A stretch of DNA of 64,000 nt from Rubrobacter marinus (GCF_011492965.1 NZ_CP045121.1:2666001-2730000), one strand, 5' to 3'. Positions 43,168 to 52,522 are shown, counted from the stretch's first letter. Numbers and translations: made by a program. Notes: generated by a model not told the origin, from the sequence alone.

Positions 43168-44340
43168 CTACTCCTGGGGCTGCTCCCCCTCCGGAGCCGG
43201 TTCGGCCTCCGGGGCCGCCCCTTCGGGTGCGCCCTCCTCGGGCGGCGCCCCGCCCTCCGGAACCGCCCCCTCCGGCGCCTCGACGGGCGCGTTCGGGTCG
43301 TAGCCCGGCATGTACCTCACGTCGCGGCTCTCGAGCTCGCCGTCGACCCAGGCCTGGAACTCGCCGGCCTGCTGCTCGGCCGTGATCTGCTCCTCGATCT
43401 GCGGGGCGACCTCCTCGAACGGGGTCTCGCCCTCGGGGCGGATCTCCGTGACCTCGATGAGGTGGAAGCCGAACTCGGTCTCGACCGGGCCGAGAAGCTC
43501 GCCCTCCTCGGCCCCGAACGCCGCCTCGTCGAACTCCGGCACGAACTGGCCCTCGGGCACGCAGCCGAGGTCGCCGCCCTGGTCCTTGTTGGAGGGATCC
43601 TGCGAGTGCTCCGCGGCGAGCGCGGCGAAGTCGCCGCCGTCCTCGATCTCGCCCTTCACCTCGTTGGCGAGGTCTTCCCCTTCCTTGTTGAACAGGATGT
43701 GGCGGATGCAGCGCTGCTCGGGCTGGGTGAACTGGGTCTCCTTGTTCTCGTCATAGTAAGCCCGCACCTCCTCCTCGGTCGGGGCGTCGCCTCCCGCGAC
43801 CTCCCCCTGAACCTTCTGCACCGTGAGCCCGGTCCGGACCTCCTCGCGGAACGAGGCCTCCGTGAAGCCGAACTGCTGCAGCGCGTCCCCGAAGAGCTGC
43901 TCGGGGTCGCCCTCCTGGCCCTGCTGCTGGGCCTGCTGGGCGACCGCCTGCTTGGTGTTGTCGATCTCGGCCTGGACCTCCTCGTCGGAGACGGTGATGT
44001 CGTTCTCCTCCGCGTAGGACAGGGCGAGGTCGGTGGTAAGGAGCTGCGGCACGACCTGAGCCTTCGCCGCCTCGAACTCCGGCGAGCCCGGCCTCACCTC
44101 TGGCGCCGGCTGGCCCGTCGACGCCGCCGACTGGGCGCTCAGCCGCTCGACCCCCTCGACCACCTCGCCCTCGGTGATCTCACCGCCCTGGTACGTGACG
44201 ACCTTTTTGGCCCCGGAATCGACCTCCTCGCCGGGAGGGGCGGCCCCGCATCCCGAAAGGACGAAGATTGCCAGAACCGCCGCCGACGCGACGAGAACTG
44301 TCTTGCGGTAAAGGAGGTAGATCAAGGCCACGGGTCCCAT
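43168..44340 (-). CDS. SurA/PrsA-like peptidyl-prolyl isomerase lipoprotein, 390 aa
   Basis: Membrane-anchored folding factor for exported proteins. ATG 44340 (MGPVALIYLLYRKTVLV) gives a lipoprotein signal with lipobox LSGC. Residues ~30-190 form a SurA_N-like helical region (VPQLLTTDLALSYAEENDITVSDEEVQAEI). A parvulin PpiC domain lies at ~195-300 (CIRHILFNKEGEDLANEV, GGDFAALAAEHSQDPSNKDQGGDLGCVPEGQFVPEFDEAAF, GPVETEFGFHLIEVTE). The C-terminal ~50 residues are a Pro/Glu/Ala-rich tail with no defined fold. Useful to the many secreted proteins in this genome, but it lies outside the NarL-like regulon. Confidence 0.88.
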   Translation of the reverse strand: MGPVALIYLLYRKTVLVASAAVLAIFVLSGCGAAPPGEEVDSGAKKVVTYQGGEITEGEVVEGVERLSAQSAASTGQPAPEVRPGSPEFEAAKAQVVPQLLTTDLALSYAEENDITVSDEEVQAEIDNTKQAVAQQAQQQGQEGDPEQLFGDALQQFGFTEASFREEVRTGLTVQKVQGEVAGGDAPTEEEVRAYYDENKETQFTQPEQRCIRHILFNKEGEDLANEVKGEIEDGGDFAALAAEHSQDPSNKDQGGDLGCVPEGQFVPEFDEAAFGAEEGELLGPVETEFGFHLIEVTEIRPEGETPFEEVAPQIEEQITAEQQAGEFQAWVDGELESRDVRYMPGYDPNAPVEAPEGAVPEGGAPPEEGAPEGAAPEAEPAPEGEQPQE

Positions 44341-44458
44341 CTCTCGACTGCACGAGGGCCGGAGGGCCAACCTGCCCTTAAGCCGCGGCGATTATAACAC
44401 CCTATTTTTCGCTTTCGGCCCGGCGGATGCGCCGGGGCGAGGGACGACGGAGGGCCGG

Positions 44459-47400
44459 TTAAGCAGCCTTATCGAGCGCCCTCAGCGTCTCCTCGGCGAG
44501 CTCCAACGGCGGGAGCGAGGAGCCGCGCAGGGTGACGCGGCCCTCCCGGCCTCCGACCGTCCCACCGGTCGCCCTTCGGACGAGGGCGGGGGCCGCAGCA
44601 CCCGCGGTCGCCCCGGTGACGTTGAGGGCGCCGGAGCGGAAGTTCACGGACGTCGCGCCCACCCTGCGGGCGAGAAGCTTCACGCGGGAGAGGCCGAGGA
44701 GGTTCAGGGCGGGCTCGGGGGGCTCGCCGAAGCGCTCGTTCAGCTCCTCGGCGAGGTCGTCGAGCTCGGCGGTCGAGCGCACGCCGGAGGCGCGGCGGTA
44801 GAGGTCGACCCGTTCGATCTCGTCGCGCACGTAATCCACGGGGAGGTAGGCGTCGAGCCCGAGCTCCACGATCACCGGCTGCGGCTCCTCCTCCTCCACG
44901 GGCTGGCCCTTCGCGAGCGCGACCGCCTCCTCCAGGAGCCTCAGGTACATCTCGAAGCCGACCGCGGCGATCTGGCCGCTCTGCTCCGCCCCGAGGAGGT
45001 TCCCGGCGCCCCGGATCTCGAGGTCGCGCATGGCGACGGCGAACCCGCTGCCGAGCTCCGTGAAGTCCATCAGCGCCTCCAGGCGCTTCTGCGACTCCGG
45101 CGTCGCCCCCACCGGGGCGAAGAGGTACGCGTAGGCCTGGGCCGCGGAGCGCCCGATCCTGCCGCGAAGCTGGTAGAGCTGGCTGAGGCCCATCATGTCG
45201 GCCCGGTCCACGATCAGCGTGTTCGCCGTCGCCACGTCGAGCCCGCTCTCGACGATGGTCGTCGTGACGAGGACATCGGCCTCCCGGTCGAGGAAGCGGC
45301 GCATCGAGTCCTCGAGCTGGCGCTCGGTCATCTGCCCGTGCGCCGTCACGAAGCTCACCCCCGGCACGAGGTCCCCGAGCTTCTCCGCCACCTCCTCGAG
45401 CGAGTCGACGCGGTTGTGGACGAAGAAGACCTGCCCGCTCCGGCGGACCTCCTTCTCGATCGCCCGCTTCACGAGCTCGTCTTCCTCCGGCCCGACGTGC
45501 GTGAGGATGCTCCGCCGCCCCGTCGGCGGCGTCTCGATGACGCTGATGTCCCTCAGCGCCGCGAGCCCCATCTGCATGGTGCGCGGTATGGGGGTCGCCG
45601 TCAGCGTCAACAGGTCCACGGAGGCCTTGAATTCTTTCAGGCGCTCCTTGTGCTTCACCCCGAAGCGCTGCTCCTCGTCGACGACGACGAGCCCGAGGTC
45701 CTTCGGCCGGACCTCCGCGCCGAGCAGGGCGTGCGTCCCTATGAGTATGTCCACCTCGCCGGACTGGAGGTCCTTCAGGGTCTGCTTCCGCTCGGCCGTC
45801 GTCGAGAAGCGGCTGAGGCTCTCGACCCTTACGGCGAACCGGCCCAGGCGCTCCCGGAAGGTCTTGGCGTGCTGCTGGACGAGGATGGTCGTCGGGGCGA
45901 GCACCAGGACCTGCTTGCCGGCGAGCGCGGCCTTGAACGCGGCGCGCACCGCGACCTCGGTCTTGCCGAAGCCGACGTCGCCGCAAACCAGACGGTCCAT
46001 CGGTCTGGCGGCCTGCATATCCGCCTTGACCGCGGCGATCGCGGCGGCCTGATCCGGGGTCTCCTGGTAGGGGAAGCTCTCCTCGAGCTCGCGCTCCCAC
46101 TCGGAGTCCTCGGGGAAGGCGAAGCCCCTGGCGGCGGCGCGCGCCGCCTGCACCCGCAAGAGCTCCCCGGCGAGCGCCTTGACGCGCCTTCGGACCTTGT
46201 CCGTGACCGCGGCCCACGTCCCGCCGCCGAGCTTGTCGAGGCGCGTCCCCTCGCCGCCGACGTACTTGTGCAGGAGCTCCATCTGCTCGTACGGGACGTA
46301 GAGCGTGTCGCCGCCCCGGTAGTCCACCTGCATGTAGTCGCGCGTCGCTCCGAGGACGATCCTGGAGACGAGCCCCCCGAAACGGCCGATCCCCTGCGTC
46401 GAATGCACGACGAGGTCGCCGGCCTTGAGGTCGGCGAACGAGGAGACCGAGGGCGACTTCGTCTTCTGGGCCCGGGTCTTGCGCCGCCCGAGCAGGGCGT
46501 CCCGGCGGACGACCGCCACGCCCCCGTCCGGGTAGGAGAAGGACTCCGCGACCTCGCCGGGGACGGCGTAGAGGCCGGGCGGCAGCGCCGCGTCGACCCG
46601 CTCGACGTCCCTCACGGTCCGTCCGATCTCGCCGAACGCGTAGGCCGTCCGCTTGGCCTCGCCGACGGAGCCGCACGCGATAAAGACCCGCAGCCCCTCC
46701 TCGACGAAAGCCTCCAGCCTCCGGCTCGACTCCCGCAAGGTGGTGGAGTGCGCCACCACGGGCGGCGCCGAGACTACCTCCGCCGCTCCTTCCTCGTCGT
46801 CCGCCGTCGAGACGAAGCGCGTGTCGGGCGCCGGGCGCTCCCAGTCGTAGAGCTCCCCGACGACTTCGGCGTCCTCCGAAGGCCCCTCCACGGGCTCCTC
46901 CGACCAGACCTCCATCCCCTCCGGCAGGAGGTCCCCGGGCGAGACCGGGTCGAGGTCGAGGAGCAGACGGTCCAGGCCGGGCGTCCGCACGCCCATGCGC
47001 GCCTCCTCCCCGTAGTCCTCGTCGCTCGCCGCGGCGAGGGCGGCCAGGTCGCCCTCGCGGGCCGCGAAGATCGAAGCCCCCTCGAGCTCCCGCACCACCC
47101 TCTGCGTCGCGAGCGAGACGGCCCGCACGCTCTCGACCTCGTCCCCCCACCACTCGACGCGCACCGGCGAGCGGCGGGTGCTCGGGAAGACGTCCACGAT
47201 CCCGCCGCGCACCGCGAACTCGCCGTGCCTGCTGACCCTGTCCACCCGCTCGTACCCGAGCGCCACGAGCCGCGAGAGGCAGTCGTCGAGCTCGATCTCG
47301 GTGCCTTCTTGCAACTTGAGCGGGTCGTATAACGGCGTCTTCTCCGCGAACGCCGCAGGCCCCGCGACCAGGATCCGGGCCCCCGAGAGCGCGTGCAGCG

Positions 47401-47638
47401 CCCGCTGCCGCTCGCCGACGCGCCCGACCGGCGGGGCGAAGACGTCGCCGTAAGGGACGCCGCGCGAGGGGAGGTGTACTACGGTCTCGTCCGTGAAGGA
47501 GCGCGCGTCGCTCGCGTACCGCTCGGCGGCCTCCTCGCTCCCGGCGAGGAGCAGCACGGGACGCCCGGACGTCGCGGCGAGATAAGCGCGGATCCTGCGG
47601 GGGGCTTGTAGGTCTGTTGCGGTAACTCGATCCTGCAC
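44459..47638 (-). CDS. mfd: transcription-repair coupling factor Mfd, 1,059 aa
   Basis: ATP-dependent DNA translocase that removes stalled RNA polymerase and recruits UvrA. GTG 47638. N-terminal UvrB-like module (VHLPSRGVPYGDVFAPPVGRVGERQRAL, SRHGEFAVRGGIVDVFPS). RNA polymerase-interaction domain ~390-480 (LKAGDLVVHSTQGIGRFGGLV, YMQVDYRGGDTLYVPYEQMELLHKYVG). RecG-like helicase: VCGDVGFGKTEVAVRAAF (Walker A), VVDEEQRFGVKHKE (DEEQ box), LTATPIPRTMQMGL and LRGRIGRSAAQAYAYL. C-terminal TRCF domain (VELGLDAYLPVDYV). Length close to the usual ~1,150. Confidence 0.97.
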   Translation of the reverse strand: MQDRVTATDLQAPRRIRAYLAATSGRPVLLLAGSEEAAERYASDARSFTDETVVHLPSRGVPYGDVFAPPVGRVGERQRALHALSGARILVAGPAAFAEKTPLYDPLKLQEGTEIELDDCLSRLVALGYERVDRVSRHGEFAVRGGIVDVFPSTRRSPVRVEWWGDEVESVRAVSLATQRVVRELEGASIFAAREGDLAALAAASDEDYGEEARMGVRTPGLDRLLLDLDPVSPGDLLPEGMEVWSEEPVEGPSEDAEVVGELYDWERPAPDTRFVSTADDEEGAAEVVSAPPVVAHSTTLRESSRRLEAFVEEGLRVFIACGSVGEAKRTAYAFGEIGRTVRDVERVDAALPPGLYAVPGEVAESFSYPDGGVAVVRRDALLGRRKTRAQKTKSPSVSSFADLKAGDLVVHSTQGIGRFGGLVSRIVLGATRDYMQVDYRGGDTLYVPYEQMELLHKYVGGEGTRLDKLGGGTWAAVTDKVRRRVKALAGELLRVQAARAAARGFAFPEDSEWERELEESFPYQETPDQAAAIAAVKADMQAARPMDRLVCGDVGFGKTEVAVRAAFKAALAGKQVLVLAPTTILVQQHAKTFRERLGRFAVRVESLSRFSTTAERKQTLKDLQSGEVDILIGTHALLGAEVRPKDLGLVVVDEEQRFGVKHKERLKEFKASVDLLTLTATPIPRTMQMGLAALRDISVIETPPTGRRSILTHVGPEEDELVKRAIEKEVRRSGQVFFVHNRVDSLEEVAEKLGDLVPGVSFVTAHGQMTERQLEDSMRRFLDREADVLVTTTIVESGLDVATANTLIVDRADMMGLSQLYQLRGRIGRSAAQAYAYLFAPVGATPESQKRLEALMDFTELGSGFAVAMRDLEIRGAGNLLGAEQSGQIAAVGFEMYLRLLEEAVALAKGQPVEEEEPQPVIVELGLDAYLPVDYVRDEIERVDLYRRASGVRSTAELDDLAEELNERFGEPPEPALNLLGLSRVKLLARRVGATSVNFRSGALNVTGATAGAAAPALVRRATGGTVGGREGRVTLRGSSLPPLELAEETLRALDKAA

Positions 47639-47743
47639 CCAAAGAGTTTAACCCGCGTCCGCTTTTCTAAACGTGAGCCCGTACACGCGCACCCCTCCCT
47701 CTTGTAATATTAAGTTCAACATAACGGGGAAAGGAGCGGATGC

Positions 47744-48313
47744 ATGAACAGGAAGGCAACCTTCGCGGTGACGCTGGCCGCGGCGCTGCTCGCGGCGTCG
47801 GCGCTCGGAGGCGCGTGGGCGCAGACGAGCGCGCAGACGCTGCAGCTCACGCCGAGCCGGGGCTCCGGCGTGAGCGGGACGGCCGTGCTGACGGATACGG
47901 GGGCCGGCGTCGAGGTGCAGCTCGACGTCGAGGGCATCCCCACCGCCGACGGCACGGAGCACATCGCCCACATCCACGCGGGCGCCACCTGCGCCGACGA
48001 CAGGGCCGGAGCCGGCGGCCCCGTCGAGTTCCCGCTCAACTCGGTCTTCAACGCGGGCGGCGCGGGATCGAGCACCACGATCGTCGACACCTCCTTCGAC
48101 GAGCTCTTCGGCGGCGAGCCCTACTACGTGAACGTCCACGCCGAGATGACCGGCGAGGGCACGCCCCCCGGCGTCGCCTGCGCCGACGTCGCCGCGGCCA
48201 CGATGCCCGCCACCGGCGGCGCCGTCTCGCCCGCGACGATGCTCCTCCTCGGCGGCGCGGCCCTCGTCGTCCTCGCGGCGACGGGCGGCGTCCTCGCGCG
48301 GCAGCGCGCGTAG
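47744..48313 (+). CDS. secreted CHRD-like protein with LPXTG-like sorting signal, 189 aa
   Basis: Exported protein; ATG 47744 follows AAAGGAGCGGATGC, with TAATAT ~40 bp upstream as a likely -10. Signal peptide ATFAVTLAAALLAASALGGAWA. The mature part (TGAGVEVQLDVEGIPTADG, EHIAHIHAGATCADD, PYYVNVHAEMTGEG) resembles CHRD domains, with a conserved His pair (HIAHIH) and HVH-type strand. The end is a cell-wall sorting pattern: MPATGG, a helix (ATMLLLGGAALVVLAATGGVLA) and RQRA. MPATG differs from LPXTG at the first position, so sortase anchoring is plausible but unproven. Two Cys may form a disulfide. Confidence 0.75.
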   Translation: MNRKATFAVTLAAALLAASALGGAWAQTSAQTLQLTPSRGSGVSGTAVLTDTGAGVEVQLDVEGIPTADGTEHIAHIHAGATCADDRAGAGGPVEFPLNSVFNAGGAGSSTTIVDTSFDELFGGEPYYVNVHAEMTGEGTPPGVACADVAAATMPATGGAVSPATMLLLGGAALVVLAATGGVLARQRA

Positions 48314-48346
48314 GGGAAACGGCCAGCGGTCCCTCGGGCGCGGTTC

Positions 48347-48370
48347 GGGGGGCGGGGCTTCGGTCCCGCC
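48347..48370 (+). terminator. hairpin terminator after CHRD-like gene
   Basis: GGGGCGGGG / TCCCGCCCC stem of nine pairs with a CTTCGG loop (stable UUCG tetraloop type), 35 bp past the stop, followed by TCT. Confidence 0.7.
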
Positions 48371-48446
48371 CCTCTACCCTTGGCCCGTGGCTCCCGACAT
48401 CTGGAAGAATAGGCGGGTCGTGTACCCGCGTGGGGAGGATCTTCCG

Positions 48447-48857
48447 GTGTCGCTTCTGGACAAGCTAAACGAGCGGGGCAAGGGGAAGCTGCCGGGTTTG
48501 ATCGGCCTGGAGGTACTGGAGGCCGGGGAGGGCAAGATCAGGAGCCGCCTCCCCCTGCGCGACGAGCTTCTCGCCCCGAACGGCTACCTGCACGCCGCGA
48601 CGGTCGTGGCCCTCGCCGACACGTCCTCGGGCTACGGCTGCTTCGTGAACCTCCCCAACGGCGCCGAGGGCTTCACGACCGTCGAGCTCAAGAGCAACTT
48701 TCTCGGCACGAAGCGCGAGGGCGCCATCGCGTGCGAGGCGACGCTCGTCCACGGCGGGCGCGCCACGCAGGTCTGGGACGCGGTCGTCGCCGACGAGGAC
48801 TCGGGCAAGAAGCTCGCCCTCTTCCGCTGCACCCAGATGATCCTCTACGCACGCTAG
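48447..48857 (+). CDS. PaaI-like hotdog thioesterase, 136 aa
   Basis: Hydrolyses acyl- or aryl-CoA thioesters in this family; substrate unknown. GTG 48447 (VSLLDKLNERGKGKL) follows GGGGAGGAT; the frame is open to 48387. Hotdog core: LPGLIGLEVLEAGEGKIRSRLPLRDELLAPNGYLHAATVVALADTSSG (catalytic region GYLHAATVVALADTS, similar to HGG-x-ADTAxG), FTTVELKSNFLGTKREG, CEATLVHGGRATQVWDAVVAD. C-terminal CTQMILYAR. It has its own short promoter region after the previous terminator; four codons separate it from the convergent EamA stop. Confidence 0.85.
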   Translation: MSLLDKLNERGKGKLPGLIGLEVLEAGEGKIRSRLPLRDELLAPNGYLHAATVVALADTSSGYGCFVNLPNGAEGFTTVELKSNFLGTKREGAIACEATLVHGGRATQVWDAVVADEDSGKKLALFRCTQMILYAR

Positions 48858-48863
48858 GCCGGC

Positions 48864-49733
48864 TCAGCCCTTCGCGCGGCCGACCCCGGTGACGAGCGCG
48901 ACGGCGAGCAGCACGATCCCGAGCCCCAGCACCGTCCCGAGCCCCAACGGCTCGCCGAGCAGCACGACCCCGAAGAGCACCCCGAACCCCGGCGAGAGGA
49001 ACGTGACGGTCAGGGTGCTCGTCGCGCCCACCCTCGCGATGAGGGCGAAGAACAACAGGTAGGCGAAGGCCGTGCTCAAAAGCGCCAGGCCGAGCGCCGA
49101 GGCGACGACGGGCGTGGAGGGCGCCTCCTCCGGCAGGGTCGCCAGCGCCAGCGGCAAGAGGAGCGCCGCGGCCCCGGCCTGCTGGCCGAACGCCATCGTG
49201 AGCGGCCGGACCCCGGAGAAGGTCTTCTTCACGTAGTTGCCGCCCAGGGCGTAGCAGAAGGAGCCGAGGAGCATCGCCCCGACCGCCACCAGCACGGCGC
49301 CGTTCAGGGGCAAGGGGTCGAGGCCGACCAGCACGGCGACCCCGGAGATGCCGAGCACCACCCCGAGGATCTTGCGCAGGGTAAGAGGGTCGCCGAACCA
49401 CGCCGCCGCCACGACGACGGAGAACAGCACGGTCGTGGAGTTCAGGATCGCCGCCAGAGAAGCCGTGATCTCGGTCTCGGCGAACGCGATGAGCGAGAAC
49501 GGGGTCGCCGCGTTGAGTATCCCGACGAAGAGAAACTGGCGCCACCGCCCCCGAACTTCTGGGAAGCGCCCGAGCGCCAGGACGAACGGGGCGAGCGCGA
49601 GGGACGCAAGCACCACCCGCGTCCCCATGAGCGGGAACGGCCCGAGGGCCGGCGCCGCCACCCGGATAAACAGGAACGATGCGCCCCACACCGCGCCCAG
49701 CACGATCAGGGCCAGAAGGTCGCGCGGCCTCAC
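48864..49733 (-). CDS. EamA/DMT-family transporter, 289 aa
   Basis: Ten-helix inner membrane transporter, substrate unknown. Two EamA repeats: first LLALIVLGAVWGASFLFIRVAAPALGP... through GVVLGISGVAVLVG; second AVLVAVGAMLLGSFCYALGGNYVKK... through GTVLGLGIVLLAVALVTG. The WG-SF and LNSTTVLFSVVVAAAWFGDPLTLRKILGV segments are typical. Complete. No obvious operon partner; the repair genes downstream on the same strand begin after a gap. Confidence 0.9.
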   Translation of the reverse strand: MRPRDLLALIVLGAVWGASFLFIRVAAPALGPFPLMGTRVVLASLALAPFVLALGRFPEVRGRWRQFLFVGILNAATPFSLIAFAETEITASLAAILNSTTVLFSVVVAAAWFGDPLTLRKILGVVLGISGVAVLVGLDPLPLNGAVLVAVGAMLLGSFCYALGGNYVKKTFSGVRPLTMAFGQQAGAAALLLPLALATLPEEAPSTPVVASALGLALLSTAFAYLLFFALIARVGATSTLTVTFLSPGFGVLFGVVLLGEPLGLGTVLGLGIVLLAVALVTGVGRAKG

Positions 49734-49770
49734 GAGCGCGGCACCACAGCGGCCCGCCGGCCCGTCGGGC

Positions 49771-50313
49771 TCACGCGCCGGATGACGTCACCATGCCCGC
49801 GTCTTCTCCGCCGAGCACGCGGGCCTCGTGCTCGAGCAGACGCACCTTCAGGTGCATGCCCCCTGCGAACCCGGTGAGCGATCCGTCCGCCCCGATCACG
49901 CGGTGGCACGGCACCACGAGCGGCAGCCTGTTCGTGGCGTTCGCCCTCCCCACCGCCCGCGAGGACCTCGGCCGTCCCAACGTGGCCGCGATGTCGCCGT
50001 AGGTGCGGGTCTCGCCGTACGGTATGCGCGCCAGCGCCCCCCAGACGGCCTTCTGCCACTCCGTCCCCCTGAGCACGAACGGCACCCCGAACTCCCGCCG
50101 CTCCCCCGCGTGGTACTCCAGAAGCTCCTCGCGGGCCCGGGCGGTCCTGCCGGCGTCCTCCCCGACGCGGTAGCCTTCCTCCTCCAACTCGCCCTCGACG
50201 GTCCACTCGTAGTCGCCCTCGACAAACTGGAGCCAGAGCAGGGCCCCCTCCCCATCCACCGCCAGGGCGAGCGGGCCCGCCGGCGACTCCACGGTCTCCA
50301 CGTATGCCTTCAC
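49771..50313 (-). CDS. ogt: methylated-DNA--protein-cysteine methyltransferase, 180 aa
   Basis: Removes alkyl groups from O6-alkylguanine by suicide transfer. GTG 50313 (VKAYVETVESPAGPLALAV) overlaps the Ada/AlkA stop by four bases. Motifs: GTEWQKAVWGALARIPYGETRTYGDIA, RAVGRANATNRLPLVVPCHRVIG (acceptor Cys in PCHRV) and LTGFAGGMHLKVRLLEHE. Length is normal. The pair forms an adaptive-response-like operon. Confidence 0.95.
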   Translation of the reverse strand: MKAYVETVESPAGPLALAVDGEGALLWLQFVEGDYEWTVEGELEEEGYRVGEDAGRTARAREELLEYHAGERREFGVPFVLRGTEWQKAVWGALARIPYGETRTYGDIAATLGRPRSSRAVGRANATNRLPLVVPCHRVIGADGSLTGFAGGMHLKVRLLEHEARVLGGEDAGMVTSSGA

Positions 50314-51806
50314 GCCACAACCCCTCTCTCCTCGGATTCTTTCGTCGCCACGGCGCTTTCCAGGCTCGCCCAGAGGTACTGCGTGGCATACGCGCGCCAC
50401 GGACGCCAGCCTTCGGCGAGACGGGCGACGGAGGCCGGGGCTCCCGGATGGCCGAGGCGCTCGATCGCGCGCCGTGCCCCGAGGTCCGTCGGCAGAAAGG
50501 CGTCCGGATCCCCGAGGGCGCGCATGGCGACGTAGGAGGCGGTCCAGGGCCCGATCCCGCGTATCCCCACCAGCCGCCGCCCGGCCTCCTCGCGGTCTAC
50601 GCCGGGATCCAGGACGACCCCGCCGTCCGCCAGCGCCCGCGCGAGCTCCCGCAGGGCCTCGCGCCGCGTCCGGGGCATGCCGAGGGCTTCGAGGTCCGCA
50701 TCCGCGACGGCACCTGGGCCCGGGAAGAGGTACCCCGGCCCCCCGCCCGGCCCGGATAGCGCCTCCGGGACCGGCTCGCCGCAGAGGGCGACCAGCCTGC
50801 CCGCGAGCGTGCGGGCGCCCTTCACGGAGACCTGTTGCCCGAGCACCGCCCTCGTCGCGAGCTCCGGCCCGTCCACGCTCCCCGGCACGCGCCTCCCCGG
50901 CGAGCGCCGCACGATAGGGCCGATGATCGGGTCCGCCCCCAGAACCTCGGCGACGGCGAGCGGGTCGGCGTCGAGGTCCAGGAGCCGGCGGCAGCGCTCG
51001 ACCGCGACGCCGAGGTCCCTCGGGTCCTCCAGCCGGAGCACGCACCCGACGTGATCCCCGCCGTCGGACAGCGCCACGGCCCCCACGCCGTGCGGCAGGC
51101 GCAGCGTCCGCCGGTAGACGCCGTCGACGTACTCCTCCACCCCGGAGACCGCCCGTTCGCCGAGGAAGCGCAACAGGCCCCCCGCGTCGAACGGCGCCCG
51201 GTACGGGAGCCTCAGCGAGATCTCGCCGGACCCGCCGCCGCCACGCCCCTTCCCCCGCCTCAACTCCGTCGGGCTCGCCGCGAAGACCTCGCGCACGGTC
51301 TCGTTGAACTGCCGCAGGCTGGCGAAGCCCGCGGCGAACGCCACCCGGGAGACCGGCATCTCCGTCGTCTCGATGAGCAGCCGCGCCGTGTGGGCCCGCC
51401 GCGCCCGGGCGAGCGCGAGCGGCCCGGCCCCGACCTCCGCGACCAGCACGCGCCCCAGGTGGCGCTCCGTGTAGCCCAGCCGCCGGGCGAGCCCCGCAAC
51501 CCCCTCCCGGTCCACGGTCCCGTCCGCGATGAGCCGCATCGCGCGCCCGGCGAGGTCGGCCCGAACGTTCCACTCGGGTGAGCCGGGCACGGCATCCGGG
51601 CGGCACCTCTTGCACGCCCGAAACCCGCTCGCCTGCGCCGACGCCGCGCTCCGGTAGAACCTGACGTTCGGGCGCTTGGGCGTCACGGCCGGGCAGCTCG
51701 GGCGGCAGTAGATCCCGGTGGAGGTCACCCCCGTGTAGAACCACCCGTCGAAGCGGGCGTCGCGGCTGCGTACCGCCCGATAGCACCTCTCGAACTCCTC
51801 GATCAT
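50310..51806 (-). CDS. Ada-type regulator fused to AlkA 3-methyladenine glycosylase, 498 aa
   Basis: Single protein with a methyl-phosphotriester sensor, DNA-binding domain and base-excision enzyme. Ada zinc domain (~5-75): ARFDGWFYTGVTSTGIYCRPSCPAVTP and FRACKRCRPDA (four Cys). AraC-type HTH (~90-185): VAGLARRLGYTERHLGRVLV, SRVAFAAGFASLRQFNETVREVF. AlkA_N and HhH-GPD glycosylase (~200-490): LLRFLGERAVSGVEEYVDG, RVLGQQVSVKGARTLAGRLVALCGE, LVGIRGIGPWTASYVAMRALGDPDAFLPTDLG, with HhH GIRGIGPW and catalytic Asp in FLPTDLG. Common in actinobacteria; here it is translationally coupled to ogt. Confidence 0.93.
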   Translation of the reverse strand: MIEEFERCYRAVRSRDARFDGWFYTGVTSTGIYCRPSCPAVTPKRPNVRFYRSAASAQASGFRACKRCRPDAVPGSPEWNVRADLAGRAMRLIADGTVDREGVAGLARRLGYTERHLGRVLVAEVGAGPLALARARRAHTARLLIETTEMPVSRVAFAAGFASLRQFNETVREVFAASPTELRRGKGRGGGGSGEISLRLPYRAPFDAGGLLRFLGERAVSGVEEYVDGVYRRTLRLPHGVGAVALSDGGDHVGCVLRLEDPRDLGVAVERCRRLLDLDADPLAVAEVLGADPIIGPIVRRSPGRRVPGSVDGPELATRAVLGQQVSVKGARTLAGRLVALCGEPVPEALSGPGGGPGYLFPGPGAVADADLEALGMPRTRREALRELARALADGGVVLDPGVDREEAGRRLVGIRGIGPWTASYVAMRALGDPDAFLPTDLGARRAIERLGHPGAPASVARLAEGWRPWRAYATQYLWASLESAVATKESEERGVVA

Positions 51807-51884
51807 GGGGCTATTGTCCCACCCGACGCGCCGCTTTACCGGCGGAAATCGGACATGGGCGTCGACACCTCTCCGGATGCCGCC

Positions 51885-52475
51885 CTAGCCCCGAAAGGCC
51901 CGCGAGAACGGGACGGCGGCGATGCCGAAGAGCGCCGCCAACCTGCGCCAGCCGCCCCGCGGCAGCTCCCGCGCCACCGGCGCCCGCGCGGCGTCGGAGA
52001 GAAAGTTTCGCCGCCAACCGGCCTCGCGCAGGTACCCGGCCTGGGCGTCCCTCGCAGGCCCCGTCGGGAGCGCCACGACCTCCCCCACCCCGATCCCGCG
52101 CGCCAGCTCCACCGCCCCTTCGTACAAGATGCCGATCATCCTGCGCTCTCCGGCCCACGGGTCGACGACGGGGAGACCAAGGATCAAACGCTTCGACTCG
52201 GTCCGATAGCGTATGGCCGCGAGGAGCCGCCCCCCGTCCCCCTCGGCCACGATAAAGCGCTCCTCGAACGCCACCCAACGCGGCATCCCGTTCAGATCCA
52301 GAAGCTCCACGACCGCCGGCTCGTCCGCCGCGGTCCCCCACCGCACCTCCGGAGTGCCGCGCTCCTCCACGCCCATGCCCCTTCGAACCTCCCTCGCCAG
52401 CCACTCCTCCGCGGCCTCCCGCACCAGACCGTCGCGCCGGTCCCGCCAAACCCCGAAGTCCGCCCATCCGTGCAT
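51885..52475 (-). CDS. GNAT-like acetyltransferase, 196 aa
   Basis: Probable acyl-CoA N-acyltransferase, substrate unknown. ATG 52475. The N-terminal helical part (DGLVREAAEEWLAREVRRGMG) precedes PEVRWGTAADEPAVVELLDLNGMPRW, FIVAEGDGGRLLAAIRYR, GILYEGAVELARGIGVGEVVALPTG and QAGYLREAGWRR, which follow the order of GNAT strands and the AGWR-type final helix. The pyrophosphate-binding Q/RxxGxG/A motif is weak. Confidence in the family is moderate. Confidence 0.65.
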   Translation of the reverse strand: MHGWADFGVWRDRRDGLVREAAEEWLAREVRRGMGVEERGTPEVRWGTAADEPAVVELLDLNGMPRWVAFEERFIVAEGDGGRLLAAIRYRTESKRLILGLPVVDPWAGERRMIGILYEGAVELARGIGVGEVVALPTGPARDAQAGYLREAGWRRNFLSDAARAPVARELPRGGWRRLAALFGIAAVPFSRAFRG

Positions 52476-52522
52476 CCCGCACCTCCACGCTACCCCGTTG
52501 CGTTACAATCGCCCTAAGGACC

